Assembly: GCA_964035545.1 (NCBI GenBank)
Contig: OZ037767.1
Location: 27,881,628-27,945,627, forward strand
Length of the DNA stretch: 64,000 nt
From: Bugula neritina
Lineage: Eukaryota; Bryozoa; Gymnolaemata; Cheilostomatida; Bugulidae
Direction of reading: 5' to 3'
The notes below the pieces were generated by a model. The model saw nothing but the letters and a program-made list of their open reading frames with translations. It ran no database searches and had not been told where the DNA came from. The first letter of the stretch is position 1. Every line of letters begins with the position of its first letter. Shown one piece after another: positions 13,671 through 26,379 of the stretch. Made by a program: the position numbers and the translations under genes.

Positions 13671-15653
13671 TTTGTGTACAGAAATTAGGAGCAGGAATAT
13701 AATATCAGTTCATTCATAAGTGGTGACAGAATGCTTCACCACACCAAACTGTAACGCCTAGTGATAAGAATTGAAGGTAACCGTTGTATATCTAGATATT
13801 ATATACACCAACAATCATACTGCTTGAGCTAACAATGGAGATAAGACCATTATAATACAGTATATGTTCAGCTATGGTAGGCTTCAATTGTGACCCAAAA
13901 TTTAGCACAAGCTACTGGCAGTACTTAATAAACTGGCAGTACTTGATAAACTGGCAGTACTTAATAAACTGGCAGTTTAATAACCCACATGGCTAGCTGC
14001 TTCAGTAACAGTTTAAGGAATAGTTTTGTAAAACCTGCACCAATTAAAAACATTGCATTAATAAAATTAGACTAGAAAGATGCCACATGGAAATATTACA
14101 TGTCATATTTAAAAATAGCAAGTTCTTAAAAGTTCCCAAAGTTGTAAAGGAGATTTTTCAAAAACCATTTACATAACAGGAGCACTTTCAACAAATAGTT
14201 GCAACAATACAAAGTTCAAATGTACTTGGCGCTGCTTCCACTTCAAAGATCTGTTAAGGACACCCACACAAGTATTTAGTAGCAATATCTGTACAAAGTT
14301 TGCTTGTAAGCTCTCCGTATGAAATTCTCAACAAGATTTAGATAAAAATAATACCTACAACAAACTATAGATCAGTAAATAAGTGAGCGGTTATAGTAAA
14401 CAGCTGATGTCATAAAATCAGTTGATGGAATGGTGTGACAGCGTAACTGGGACAATATAAATCCTAAATATTTTACCAAAGGTCAAGAATTGATCAGATT
14501 GCCACCAAAATGTGGCCCAGTTCATGGCATGAAGTTTTTATAGAAATTCTATGCATCTGTAAGCATATAGTTAAGATTCCAACTAAAGAAATGATTATAA
14601 AATGTGTGTGTATATTTTTCATTAAACCATAGTTGGTTAGGGAGTGCCAAGTTAGATAAAGAGAGTTGTGTGGTCATGTACTATAAATAGCCATGGGGTG
14701 ATGTACCATGTGACCTATTACCTAGCAGCCTTTATCAGCATCATAATCCACACAACCTGTTTACCAATATTCCGTTAACTTCATAGTTTCTATGTCAATA
14801 CAAACCACTTCAAACCTGCAGCACTTGCTTAGCCTACAAGTTGGGTTAGATTGGTGGTATGGCCCCCAGAAGAAGCATACATAAGGAACTACTTGAAAAG
14901 TTGAAATTTCCTTCTTTAAAAGTAAACCTGTTGTTTCTGTTTTGCAAGTTTATTAAATTTATACGAGTATTTGCTACAATGTAGATTAGGAAAAAAAATA
15001 TATGTAAGACACTCAGTCCCAAAAAGCTCAGATTAAATTTTTCTTTCATGACAAAAAACGATAAAGCATGTCTTTACACAAGCATGGAATCAATACAAGA
15101 ACTCCCATCTCTTTTGAACAATGCTTTATAAGCCCCACCCTCTTCTAGTAACACATGGTCACTCTACCACCCTCTTCCTCTCCAATAACATAGTCACTTC
15201 ATCACTTTAAGTTCAGATATTAAATAACGCTACTTGAAGGTTGTTGTTGAGCTCCCAAGGAAACTATGGTAAACCTTTAAGCTGGAAACATTATTGTATT
15301 TTAAATTTTTATTGTATTAAATAGTATAATGAGAAAAATATTATGGAATAATTATAATAATATTACAACTACATGTGGCCATACTCTAAAAGTTGTATCA
15401 CTACATGCCACGAACCAGCTCTGTAATAGGCAGTAAATATTAAACTGCTGCCCGGTATGAAACATGTATGTAAAACTTTTCAAAGAAATTCACATCAGAG
15501 CAAGCTACTGTCCCTCAGTACACACAGAGTCCAACTGGCCTGTGCAAGCCTGGACCGTGTAGAAGTTGTTTAGTGCTATGTGAGACCAATATCAGCTCTG
15601 TTCAGCGTATTTTCTCTCATATGTATTGTATAGTCTAATAGATTACATCCTTT
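13671..15653. other. Intergenic region between the NRF-like gene and COPB2
   Basis: No gene seen. The right part of 13671-14000 should hold the NRF-like promoter (the gene reads leftward), although no clear core element is visible. A four-copy ~20-bp tandem repeat (ACTGGCAGTACTTAATAA) lies at 13915-13978. The left-reading COPB2 transcript should end here: a minus-strand AATAAA at 15313-15308, about 340 nt past the stop codon, is the best poly(A) signal candidate. Confidence 0.5.
13915..13978. repeat. Short tandem repeat, ~20 bp x 3-4
   Basis: Three full copies and one partial copy of a unit containing ACTGGCAGTACTTAATAA. It lies about 250 bp upstream of the NRF-like start codon, in the likely promoter region of that gene. 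Confidence 0.85.
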
Positions 15654-18600
15654 CTAATCATCATCCAGCAAATCATCAAAGTTTACGTCCTAGAAGACAA
15701 ATAAAGAGTGGGAGATAAGTGAGGCACAGTACAAAAAGTGAATATCTGCTGAATCAGGTGGTGCTGACGTGAGACCAATCACATAACAACAAACACTGGC
15801 AGCAAACATTAATCTAGGTAACATGCTGATAGAGAAATACAAAGCGAGTCACATGGTAGATAAGCTACTTGGCTACTTCAGTATCAACTTGGCTTGTTGC
15901 TTAGTGGTACAAGATTCTTAAGGCATACTGCCATCTATAAGTTTTCCGTACTTTTAAAAATATTTAGCGTGAGGCCATATTAGACAGATTTCACGTCAGC
16001 TATTACTATTAGCATATCAATAATTCTCTAAAGATAAAAAATGCTAGGATGACAAAAAGTCAAAAAATTTCTCCTCTGAAAATAAAAAATGCGTGTTTTA
16101 ATGTTTTAGCTGTCAAACCACCAAAAGACAGAGTAACAAGAACCGATGTATATCTAGACAAGTCTTTCAGTGAACAAATACACACTAACCCAGTGACAAA
16201 AGTAGTATGTAAAGATTTCGATCTATACCAGGGTCACAGTGATGCAAACAAAATTGATAAAAAATTCCTACATTAACATTCCTATTCTTTGGCACTAAAG
16301 CACAACAAATTATCACACCCTTGGTGGTGATATACATAGCGATACCTAATCACTGTTTATCACAGAGATAAATGCATCAACACTAAGCAATGACAATGCA
16401 GAGCGTCTCTTCACTCACAGAAGTATCAATTGTTTCATCAATTTTCATATTCTCTAAATCTAGCTCTAGCTCATCTTCCAGGAGTTGTGAGGGGGTGGGG
16501 GGTTTGTCCGCCTTTTGATGAGGGGATTCATGGGGTTGCCCTGAGTCTATAGTTGATGGCACTGTCGTCTGATTGGATGATCCCACTGGAGCACTGGGTG
16601 CTTCGGGGAGATCTTCTTCCTAGAGGATAAATTTAGTGAACGGCATAAGTGGAGGGCTTGAAGAGCGGATAGATCCTCAGAATAACGCTGCTCTCTGGTT
16701 AAAAAGAAACTTGCTTTGCTGGACATTATCTATTTTCACCTCAAGATTTTAAAATCAAAAACGCAGTTCCACCTCATAATGATTCATAATTCAACAAAAA
16801 CTACCAACATTTTGTAAAAAAATTACCAACACCTATTATTGGATTTCGACACAAAGTCAGTGAAAACAACAGAGCACTTACTGCGGCATCCTTAGAGTCC
16901 TCGGTAGTCGTGCTGGGATCAAATCTACCGGATTGAATTGCCTCCGCTACTTCCTGTTCTATATCTCGCTCAGTGTTGGTCTGCAACATAGAGATTAGCA
17001 CTGAGAGTTCTTGTACAGAGCTGCTATACTCCGTGTAGTAAAGTTAGTAGATATTCTGCCCGACACTCGGGGTGTAACAGATATACTCTCTGGTTACTTA
17101 CTGTGAGAGTGGGGTAAGCTTTAGCAGGGAGTTTTCTCCTCCGCTCCTGTGTGAGATATCTCTCAGTGACCTCGGATTCTTTGAGTCCGGGGAAGAGGTT
17201 GTTGTACTCTGCTGGGTCAGCCAACGTGGCTGCAAGTCTGGGGTGATTCTCTGCCACACTCTTTTTCCACAGCTTGGAGACTCTGAAGTATCATCAGCAT
17301 ATATACTATATATACTATATATACCTGGAGGTGTGACTAGGTAAGTATATACCATATATACCTGGAAGTGTAACTAGGTAAGTATATAATATATATACCT
17401 GGAGGTGTAACTAGGTAAGTATATACTATATATACCTGGAGGTGTAACTAGGTAAGTATATACTATATATACCTGGAGGTGTGACTAGGTAAGTATATAC
17501 TATATATACCTGGAGGTGTGACTAGGTAAGTATATACTATATATACCTGGAGGTGTGACTAGGTGAGTATATAACATATATACCTGGAGGTGTGACTAGG
17601 TAAGTATATACTATATATACCTGGAGGTGTGACTAGGTGAGTATATAACATATATACCTGGAGGTGTGACTAGGTAAGTATATACCATATATACCTGGAG
17701 GTGTAACTAGGTAAGTATATACTATATATACCTGGAGGCGTGACTAGGTGAGTATATAACATATATACCTGGAGGCGTGACTAGGTAAGTATATACTATA
17801 TATACCTGGAGGTGTGACTAGGTGAGTATATATTATATATACCTGGAGGTGTGACTAGGTGAGTATATACTATATATACCTGGAAGTGTGACTAGGTGAG
17901 TATATATTATATATACCTGGAAGTGTGACTAGGTAAGTATATACTATATATACCTGGAGGTGTGACTAGGTGAGTATATAACATATATACCTGGAGGTGT
18001 GACTAGGTGAGTATATAATATATATACCTGGAGGTGTGACTAGGTAAGTATATAATATATATACCTGGAGGTGTGACTAGGTAAATACGTTCTGGCAAAG
18101 AAAGCAGCCTCTGGAAGTCTCCCAGTACTGATAAGAAGATCCAAGCATTTCTCTGTTTCTCCAAGCATGAAGTAGGAAAGGAAGGAAACGTTATTATGAC
18201 CAGACTCTTGCGCCATTCCCGCTAGTTTTCCAACCTGAAGCCCACCAATATATGGTACAGCATAGTATAGTGTCGAATATAATATATTGAAGTACAGTAT
18301 ACCTATAGTATATTGAAGTATAGTATCTAGTATATTGAAGTATGGTATATAATATATTGAAGTACAGTATACCTATAGTATATTGAAGTACAGTATACCT
18401 ATAGTATATTGAAGTATAGTATCTAGTATATTGAAGTATGGTATATAGTATATTTTAGTATAGTATAACCAGGGTAGTACAGCATATTACAATGCATAAA
18501 ATAGTATACATTTATTGCCCTTTTAAGCTGAAAGCAACTTAGCTCTTTGGTTTCACATTTACTTAAAGCTTGAGTCGCTTATTTCACGACGTATCTCAAC

Positions 18601-21600
18601 CGACTATTTATTACGGAGGAAAGCTCACCATATCAGCATTTCCTGCAGACGTAGAAAGCAGAAGAAGTCCACCAAAGTCCTTAGCTCTCTGAAGGGCATC
18701 CTGAGCCAGACCAAACTCGGACTCAGAGAGAGCCAGATCTGCTAGCTGCTTCCATTTCCCTTCCGTCTGAAATCATAAGTGAGCCCAAACCTCGATACTG
18801 TTCACACAAAGCTGGCTAGTAACTACACATCTCTATGGAGGTGTATATAGAATGAACATGCTGCATTGTGCTGCATGATTATATTCAGCATCAAAAATCT
18901 ATTTACTAAAAGCTGGTAGTATTTGGAAGAATTTAAATTCATTTTGAATACAAACTAAACATTGACTTAAAAACTCAAACCTGTCATTGAAATCTAAGCA
19001 AGATTTACAACACAACATATTTAGAATGACGAATGCATACGTCTTGCTCCAGAGCTATGGCATAGGCCGTCTTGAGATCTGCCAACTGTAGTGCCAAGTC
19101 AAACTTATGCTCAGGATCACAAGTTACAGCTAGGGCCTGAGGCTTGAAGCCTTGCTTCTCTAGGAAATGTGCTACACGATTCCGCTGATCTTTAGGTATG
19201 GTTGGTAAGACCTGCACACAATCATACGAGTTGATGAAAGCTGGGAGCATCTCACTCAAATGCTTATAACAATGTTTGTAATTCATATCTCGCTTGATAA
19301 ATATATGTATAATGTTTTAGCTAAAGATACAAACTCAAACAAAATTAACTAATTATCTTATGCAAAATTTAGATACAGAAACAAATTGGCACAAGTTTAG
19401 ACAAACCAACGATAACAAAATTATCTGATAATTATCTTTTTAAGACAACAACCTTGTCAGCGGTGTCAAAGTCCTTCCTCATGACAGCCGTCTGATACTC
19501 TAGTACAGAGAGAAGGAGAGAGAAGCTGACAACGTTCAGTTCTTTGTCTCCCAAGTAGAGCCTGTTGTCTTTAGGTATATACCCTAGTACGTACATGACT
19601 CTGTCCAGGTGAGCTGCAATAGTATAATATATACCCCAGTACGTACATGACTCTGTCCAGGTGAGCCACACATGAGATATGCTAGATGTACAGTATGCTA
19701 TGTGTACAGTAGGTGAGATACTGAACGTGTTTACATACCGATAGTGACTAGTTCTCCCCCGACGTAGTAGTTGAGTCGGTTTACAGAGTTTGTGTAGATG
19801 AAGCAGTCACCAACCCAGCACCCCGTCTTTACCGTCTCCTCCACCTCACCAACCACCTGAAACACACCCCTTTGCCACTCAACACTGCTCTACTTCATCA
19901 GAGACACTTACAAGGATGCACTTTGACATTACATGTCGACACGTGTCAGCATAGCAACTTGGTTGCTGTAAGGTGTTCACTTGGACGTCACAATTAACAT
20001 AACAAAATATATTCTACGGCTGTAGCTACCCAATTCATTCCGAATACATAGAACAGAGTCATACCTCAAACGCATCTTCAATACCGTCGGCTGTGAGCAG
20101 CTCGGGGTCAGCTTTAGCTGCCTCGACAGCGTCAGCGCTGTACTTCAGTATATAGAAAGACTCTTCTGTGGCAATACATACGTGTTCACCTGTCTCTGAC
20201 CATAGTACCTGTAGACGGTCAGTATTGTATACACAGTATGTATACAGTGTATATACAGTATATACACATGTGGTAAGTAGAGTGTACATACAGTAAGTAG
20301 CACGGTAAGTAGAGTGTACATACAGTAAGTAGCACGGTAAGTAGAGTGTACATACAGTAAGTAGCACGGTAAGTAGAGTGTACATACAGTAAGTAGCACG
20401 GTAAGTAGAGTGTACATACAGTAAGTAGCACGGTAAGTAGAGTGTACATACAGTAAGTAGCACGGTAAGTAGAGTGTACATACAGTAAGTAGCACGGTAA
20501 GTAGAGTGTACATACAGTAAGTAGCACGGTAAGTGGAGTGTACATACAGTGAGTAGCATGGTAAGTACATACTAACCAATTTAGGTACAATTTCAATTCT
20601 TCTGACTAATTCCGTGGTTTCCCAGTCATAAAACGCCAGACCAGAAACAGACCGAACTCCGAGCATTGATCCGCCATAAATACCTGCAAAACAATCCATC
20701 TACCTGCACAGGAAATGGCCAGATAACATTCAGTCTACACAGAACCTGTCTATACTGACATTAAAATTTTAACATCAATTAAATTATACACCAATAATTG
20801 TTAAAATTCAATAAACTGAATGAGTTTAACACAAAATTTATCTTCAGTTAACCACAAAGTTATAACAAAACTCCTTGTTAGCAGACAACAAACTTTCTCG
20901 TTAATACTAGTAACAGAAACAAACCTTCGGCTCCAAACTCAGGTTTGAAGGATTTAATTTCCTTGAAGTTTTTGAAGAGTTTAACGTTTGTAGTGCCATC
21001 TCTAGTGGCATAGAGGGCGGAGTCATTGCTCCAGATGAACTCTAAGGCGGAGCCAAAGCTTTTGTTACGTAGTGCCATGGCAGTATAAATAATATATTCC
21101 CCATCGCCGCAAACAGTTACAAACCTAAAACCATAATGTAAACATATAGCCCGAGTATCCACTGGATTTAGTAGATATTCTTGGTAATGAGAAACTGTAA
21201 AGAGAAACTCATCACGTAGAAACAGCAACTGGAAAACATAGTGAGAAATTGTCACCACCTAAAAAAAAAGAAACTATTAAAAAAGGTGAGTCATCACCAT
21301 GGCTACCAAGGTCACTGTGGCTACCAAGGTCACCCTGTCTACCAAGGTCACCGTGGCTACCGAGGTCAGTATCCGAGTGCATGGACAAGAGGTTATTCCC
21401 CAGACAAGATAAAGTTAATGTAAAACACATTCTTTATCTTATCTAACATCAACCACCCTAAATATTGCTCGCTCATCTCTAATGTACAAGTTTCACAATT
21501 AGAACATCAATAACTATAGTCAACTTATTTACCCTGGCATGTTACATCTTACCCCTAAATATAGTAAGTTGCATGATAGTTTACAGGAGAGAACAAACTT

Positions 21601-24600
21601 CAAAATATTTGTGTCTCAGTTTGTTTATAATACTCCGCTAAATTGAACTGTGGGGAGGAACTCTGTTTCAATGGTGAAATAATTGTGTTTAGAAAACCTC
21701 ACTATAAGCTTTTCTAATAAGAAGAGCTGTTAATTTCCTTGCTGCATATTCGTATACATGTATAGTGATAGTGTATACTTTCTGTCAGTAAAAGTATGTT
21801 TGTAAGCAACAGCTACATATAACTTAGCCTACCTTCCATTGGGGTTATGTGATATGCTTTGAGGGTAGATTTCACAACTGCCCATGTCTTTGATGGCCAA
21901 TGGGAGTCGTTCTCCATCTTTAATATCTGCATCAGCTAGAGCCTTGATGTTAGCCTGTTGTATGTCTGCGTGTTTAGCCCATATGATCTTCCCTCCTGCA
22001 TCCATGGACATGGCAGGTTCCTCTCTGCCCAGCTACATCAATATATCACAACAATGTACAGTGAGCTATGTACGGTGTGTTATGTACAGTGTACTATGTA
22101 CAGTGTGTCACTACATCTACACAACAGCGCGGTACAGTGTGCTACTATACAATATGTTGTAATGACTACATAATGGCTAAATCACATCAGTCACTCAGGC
22201 AGATATGCAAAGCCAGCTTGGACAGACAACTCCAAAATTGACCAGTGCTATCATTAGAATCTAATTTGAATCACTTTGAGTATATTAATTGCATTTCCCA
22301 TTGACAGTAATAGTTGAAACAGCAAATTCAATATATGCAACTAAACAGTATACATATGGTAGTCAAGAGATGACAACTTCTGCAATTCTAAAGCGCACCC
22401 ATTAAGCATATGATATAAAATACGACTCAACATTGCATTATGCACAGTCAACAAAACTACTTGCTATGACCAACATAGTATTGGGGGAAGCTGAGTAGTT
22501 ATATAACTGTTAGTATACAATTAGTACATTACACAATGTACGTAGAACTAGACTCACGGAGATGATGATGCTTCCCTCGTCGTAACCAATGGATACGTTG
22601 TTACTTCCTCTCATGCACGCAATGCACCAAGCTCTCTCCATTCCATAGTTCAGTGTAGACTCGAGTCTGTAAGTGTTGGCGTGCCAGATTCTAGTTGTTC
22701 CTGTAGCAGATAGCAGACTGAGAGCACTGATGAAGGTATTAGGCAGCCACAAGCAAGTAGCAACACTATAGCACTGTTTAAATATGCTGAAATACTGTTT
22801 TATCAGAACCGTGTCGGTGACAAAACACAGTTGCTTTAACCATGCTTTCAGCTACATAATACATATGGGAAAAGCATTGGACAAACTGTCTAACAGAGTG
22901 AAATAATGAAACAATGCTTATAACAATGATACAACTAACTTAATGTGCCAGGCTAAACCTATTTAACTGGCTACACTAGGTAGACAACTCCCAATAGAGG
23001 AAACAATGTCCAGCTAGAAAGTGAGAGAAGAGAGATAACAGCACCAACTTACCATCCTCTGAGCCGGAGAGGATTATGGGTAGCTCTGGGTGGAATGCCA
23101 CACAAGTGATGTTCTGGGCGTGTCCTTCTAAAGTCTGCACACATGTTTTGTTCTATAGAACAGAAGAAAACAAAGTTCCATTAACTGTGCTTCTTCACAA
23201 CTGTATATAGTACTATAAAAGGTTCATATATTTGAGTCTAAGTCAAGCCTCAGACTGAGGAGGCATACCAGGAGGGGGGGGGGTTGAGAAGGTTACCCCA
23301 ACAACTAGCCTAAACTAGATACTTCAAACAAACATCACAGAAAGTGTACAAGAGCATACACAGAGCAACAATGAGTCAGTGTAGAATGGCCTGTGAGTTC
23401 CCTAGAGAGATTTAGTTAAAGGTTGACATGTTAGGCAGATAACACAACTCAAACTCCAGTTGAGTTTCCACACTCATTCAAACCATCAAACAACGCACCT
23501 GGTAGTCCCATATCTTGCAGGTCCTGTCATCGGCACCAGAGATCAGGTAAGGTTTGTCTCCCCCGGAATAATAATCTAGTGTATTAACTCCCTTTTCATG
23601 GCCTTCGAGGGTGAAGTTGGGAGTGGCTGAGCCTAAAGACCACACCTACAAATATTGAAAGAAAGGTTGTAGTTAAATCTAGCATATAGCCTATAAGAAC
23701 ACCAGCTATGCTTGAGCTACGACTAAACCAATGACATAACTTCCGTTGTGCACTTGAAACACCGCGGAGAGTAACTTTTGGAAAGTTTGTAGACAAGTAA
23801 TGAGAATAGAGAGCTGCATTTGACATCAACACTGAGTTAAAAAGTCACATGACCTTTATTGTCTTGTCTAGAGAGGCACTGGCAAAGGAGTTGTTGTCTT
23901 TCGGGTTGATCTTGATCTGCATCACATAGTGGGTGTGTCCTTCAAAGATCTGTGTACACGCCCACTTCTTTTCCCAGTCCCACAATTTTATGGTCGAATC
24001 ATCTACAGAAATTATTACTAATTAAAACATTCTCATTAACCAAAGATTATTGTAGAAATTGAAGAAACCTGCTAAATTTAAAACAAAAAAACTTACAAAA
24101 AATATTATAATTAAAACACTGATGAATGTCTAATAAAATGCTTTTGACATCAGATCTGCATTACTTTCAGGTGCACACGATAGAATGGAAAGTTTATTTA
24201 AGTTACTTTACAAAAAGAAAACTATATCACCACTACATGCCAATCAGCAGCCATGGTGATGTCAACAATGATTAAGTCACTAAATTACTTACACTAGTAA
24301 CGTACAAGAGTAACTTACCACTACTAGTGAGGATATATGGCTGAGTAGGATGAACGGCAATAGATCTTATGTAATCACTATGAGCCTCAAAGGTATGCAC
24401 TCTTTCCAGGGTGTTGTAGTTGAATATTTTCACTTGCATGTCATCCTGTGATGGGAAGGCACAACAAGTTTGTTACTTACAAGAGACCAAAACGTTATAT
24501 GTGCATATTGTTTAGGGAAATCATCAGGTGAACGTTGGATGGAGATACAAGATATTCTGTGTACAACTAGAAGACTACAATACTTTTGTTAACAAAATGA

Positions 24601-26379
24601 AGTGAAAAAAAGTGAAAAAGAGGGTTCGTATTTGTCATATCTCCATCAAATATTACTCTAGCAGCATATTTAAAGTAACTACTGTCACATACAGACTGTC
24701 ACTAAGAGTCTGACACTTGTAAAGAAATAAACCAACACTTACAGAGCCCGTTACCACCCAATTCTTTCGAGCTACAAAAACTGCAGCTCTAACTGGTGTG
24801 TCAGATGCAACTTCAAATGTCTTTATCAACGTCTGCAAAACAATAAAATTTAATTAAATCACAATATATCATTATCCCACTGTGCTTTTTATGAAAACTA
24901 ACAACAAATAAACAGGCAATCCAAATAGTTAAATAAATATTTGTTCTTGCTAGATTAACAAATTACTACATTAGAAAAAGTTTGCATTATTTTTACTTGC
25001 ACAAACAATGCACCGCCAGAAGCAAGTAAAGAAAAAAAAACAATTGAAACGAAACATTACACGACTTTTTAAACAGAGAATACACTTCAGCATTATTAAA
25101 ACAGCATGAATGAAGGTGATTGAAGTAAAGCAAACTGAATATTCCCATGTACCTGTGTTTCAATGTTCCACACATGTACGTTCCCCATGTAGAGACTGAC
25201 CAACGCCCATGGCTCAGACGGATGAAGATCAGTTGACTTGACCCTGTCCGACCGGGCAGACAACTTCCTCTTAACATCTAACTTAAGAGGCTGAAATAAC
25301 AAATAAGCTTTTATAAAACGAATATAGTAATTTAAAGCATATAATTATTGTACTAAAAACGTTGGTGGTAAAAATAATAATATTTTCAGGCAGATCTGCA
25401 TGCTTAAAACTTATACAATCTACATAAACACAAACAATTTTACAAGAAATACTTCAACCTAATTATTTTTGACGTTTACAATTGCCAAAACCTAAGATCA
25501 AGATAAACAATGTTGAAGTTGCAAAGAAATAACCAATAATAAAAATTTTAACTAAAATAACATTAGCGCAAAATTAATCTAACTCAACTATCAGACTCAG
25601 TATCAGTATACTATAAGTACCACTATTACTATTAGCGTGATTCTCATCATTATGACTCATGAGTATCATAATGATAATGATACTTATAGTATCACTATCA
25701 GTATGAGATATAGAAATAAAATAAGCACAGCTATGCTCAGCCCTAGTAATAATAGTAGTAGCAAGACAACAAGATGAAAACTACATTACTGGTTTATTGC
25801 TTCAAGTTTAAGTTTGAGTTTCTATATATTCATACACTATATACTATATTAGTATATACTTATAGTTATAGTAATAGTGATCACTGATCAGCAATGCAAC
25901 AGCAATTACTGATTAGCATTACATTTACAGTCTATACTCTAACTACTACTAGTGTTATACATTGAGTTATAGTACTACTACTCGTATTCCAATTTACATT
26001 TTTACTGATTTACAATTACTATTAGATTTAGTGTTACTGAATTAGTATTAGAGTAATAGTATTACTATAATACTAGATTTATTTTTTAACAATTTTTAAA
26101 AACTAATCACTCATTTTCAGTAAATGTAATTACTCATCAAATTCACTATAAATAGCATTACAAATATGAGTATGACTATCACTATTAGTATGAGTATCAC
26201 TGTCAGTATAAGTATGAAAGTATCAGTATGACTATGACTATGAGTATGAGTAAATTCAAAGTGCTATGAGTATGTAAAACTAAATCAGTAAATCAAAATG
26301 TAATCATCATTTAGTTTAAAATTATCATGAATATCACACAACAACTATCAATAAAACAAAACACTAAAATATTTACCAT
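15654..26379 (-). CDS. COPB2: Coatomer subunit beta' (COPI coat WD40 subunit)
   Basis: Beta-prime-COP of the COPI coat, which buds vesicles for Golgi-to-ER and intra-Golgi transport and binds dilysine cargo signals. CDS exons, high to low: 26379-26377 (ATG only), 25290-25153, 24832-24743, 24445-24319, 24002-23854, 23645-23499, 23152-23053, 22700-22558, 22032-21833, 21124-20925, 20683-20577, 20208-20065, 19856-19739, 19613-19453, 19211-19041, 18766-18629, 18234-18065, 17282-17102, 16980-16882, 16619-16419, 15689-15654. All phases agree, giving 940 aa (human about 906). Order: first WD40 propeller (about 1-300) starting [20 protein letters not shown]; second propeller (about 300-590) with [18 protein letters not shown] and [15 protein letters not shown]; alpha-solenoid (about 600-830) with [15 protein letters not shown]; a Pro/Ser-rich linker; and an acidic tail ending DDLLDDD. 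Identity is very high, so orthology is secure. Several introns carry minisatellites next to splice sites (listed separately). Confidence 0.98.
17323..18085 (-). repeat. 37-bp minisatellite copying a COPB2 exon end and its splice donor
   Basis: ACCTGG occurs first at 17323 and last at 18063. The distance is 740 bp, exactly twenty 37-bp steps, so there are 21 copies with at most small compensating indels. On the minus (sense) strand each unit contains TTACCTAGTCACACCTCCAG followed by GTATAT. This is the last 20 nt of exon 17 (18234-18065) plus its 5' splice site. The copy at 18063 is the real junction and the other 20 fill the intron. Unit variants differ at a few positions (GTGTGACTAGGT or GTGTAACTAGGT; TAAG or TGAG). 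Confidence 0.95.
18265..18478. repeat. AGTATATTGAAGTA-type tandem repeat upstream of COPB2 exon 17
   Basis: Irregular units of 19-27 bp containing AGTATATTGAAGTA(C/T)AGTATA, about nine copies. It lies in the intron just upstream (sense strand) of the exon 17 acceptor. Together with the 37-bp array it leaves exon 17 flanked on both sides by tandem DNA. Confidence 0.85.
19577..19664 (-). repeat. COPB2: Tandem duplication of the first bases of COPB2 exon 14
   Basis: About 38 bp at 19577-19613 (the 5' end of exon 14, encoding [12 protein letters not shown]) recurs with a single mismatch at 19627-19664, just upstream in the intron. The upstream copy is preceded by TGTGTGG rather than an AG acceptor, so it should not be used as an exon start. 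Confidence 0.85.
20267..20570. repeat. 32-bp minisatellite at the donor of COPB2 exon 11
   Basis: AGCACGG occurs at 20299 and then every 32 bp to 20523 (eight copies). Diverged copies flank these at about 20267 and 20555, giving about ten in all. On the sense strand the array begins about 6 nt inside the intron after exon 11 (20683-20577). Open frames of 125-184 codons across it are repeat artefacts that read through from the real exons. Confidence 0.93.
21290..21368. repeat. 18-bp tandem repeat, four copies
   Basis: Four copies of CTACCAAGGTCACCGTGG with minor changes, in the large COPB2 intron between exons 9 and 10. Open frames on both strands (Gly/His/Tyr-rich or Ser/Asp-rich) are low-complexity artefacts. 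Confidence 0.85.
22050..22165. repeat. TATGTACAGTGTG-type tandem repeat near the COPB2 exon 9 acceptor
   Basis: Imperfect copies of a 13-18 bp unit containing ATGTACAGTGT. It starts about 20-25 nt upstream (sense strand) of the exon 9 acceptor at 22033. Confidence 0.75.
25590..26275. repeat. AGTATCACTAT/TATGAGTATGACTAT low-complexity field in COPB2 intron 1
   Basis: About 700 bp of diverged trinucleotide-like sequence (TATCAGTATGAGTATCACTAT and similar) lies between the one-codon exon 1 and exon 2 of COPB2. Several short stretches are mutually inverted. The same vocabulary recurs at 50280-51015 next to a LINE tail, so this may be the eroded microsatellite tail of such an element. Confidence 0.7.

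Noticed and set aside
16049..16276. 75-codon plus-strand frame in a COPB2 intron
   Set aside because: Antisense to the transcript, no splice partners, no recognisable motif.
17098..17355. Minus-strand frame with [12 protein letters not shown]
   Set aside because: It reads from the 37-bp array into exon 18 in the wrong frame.
17323..18085. Regularly spaced repeats as a CRISPR array
   Set aside because: The 37-bp units are contiguous with no unique spacers, and the context is a eukaryotic intron.
20059..20699. Overlapping minus-strand frames of 125-184 codons with Tyr-Arg-Ala-Thr-Tyr repeats
   Set aside because: These are the 32-bp intronic array read through from real COPB2 exons 11 and 12. 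The family alignment requires the array to be spliced out.
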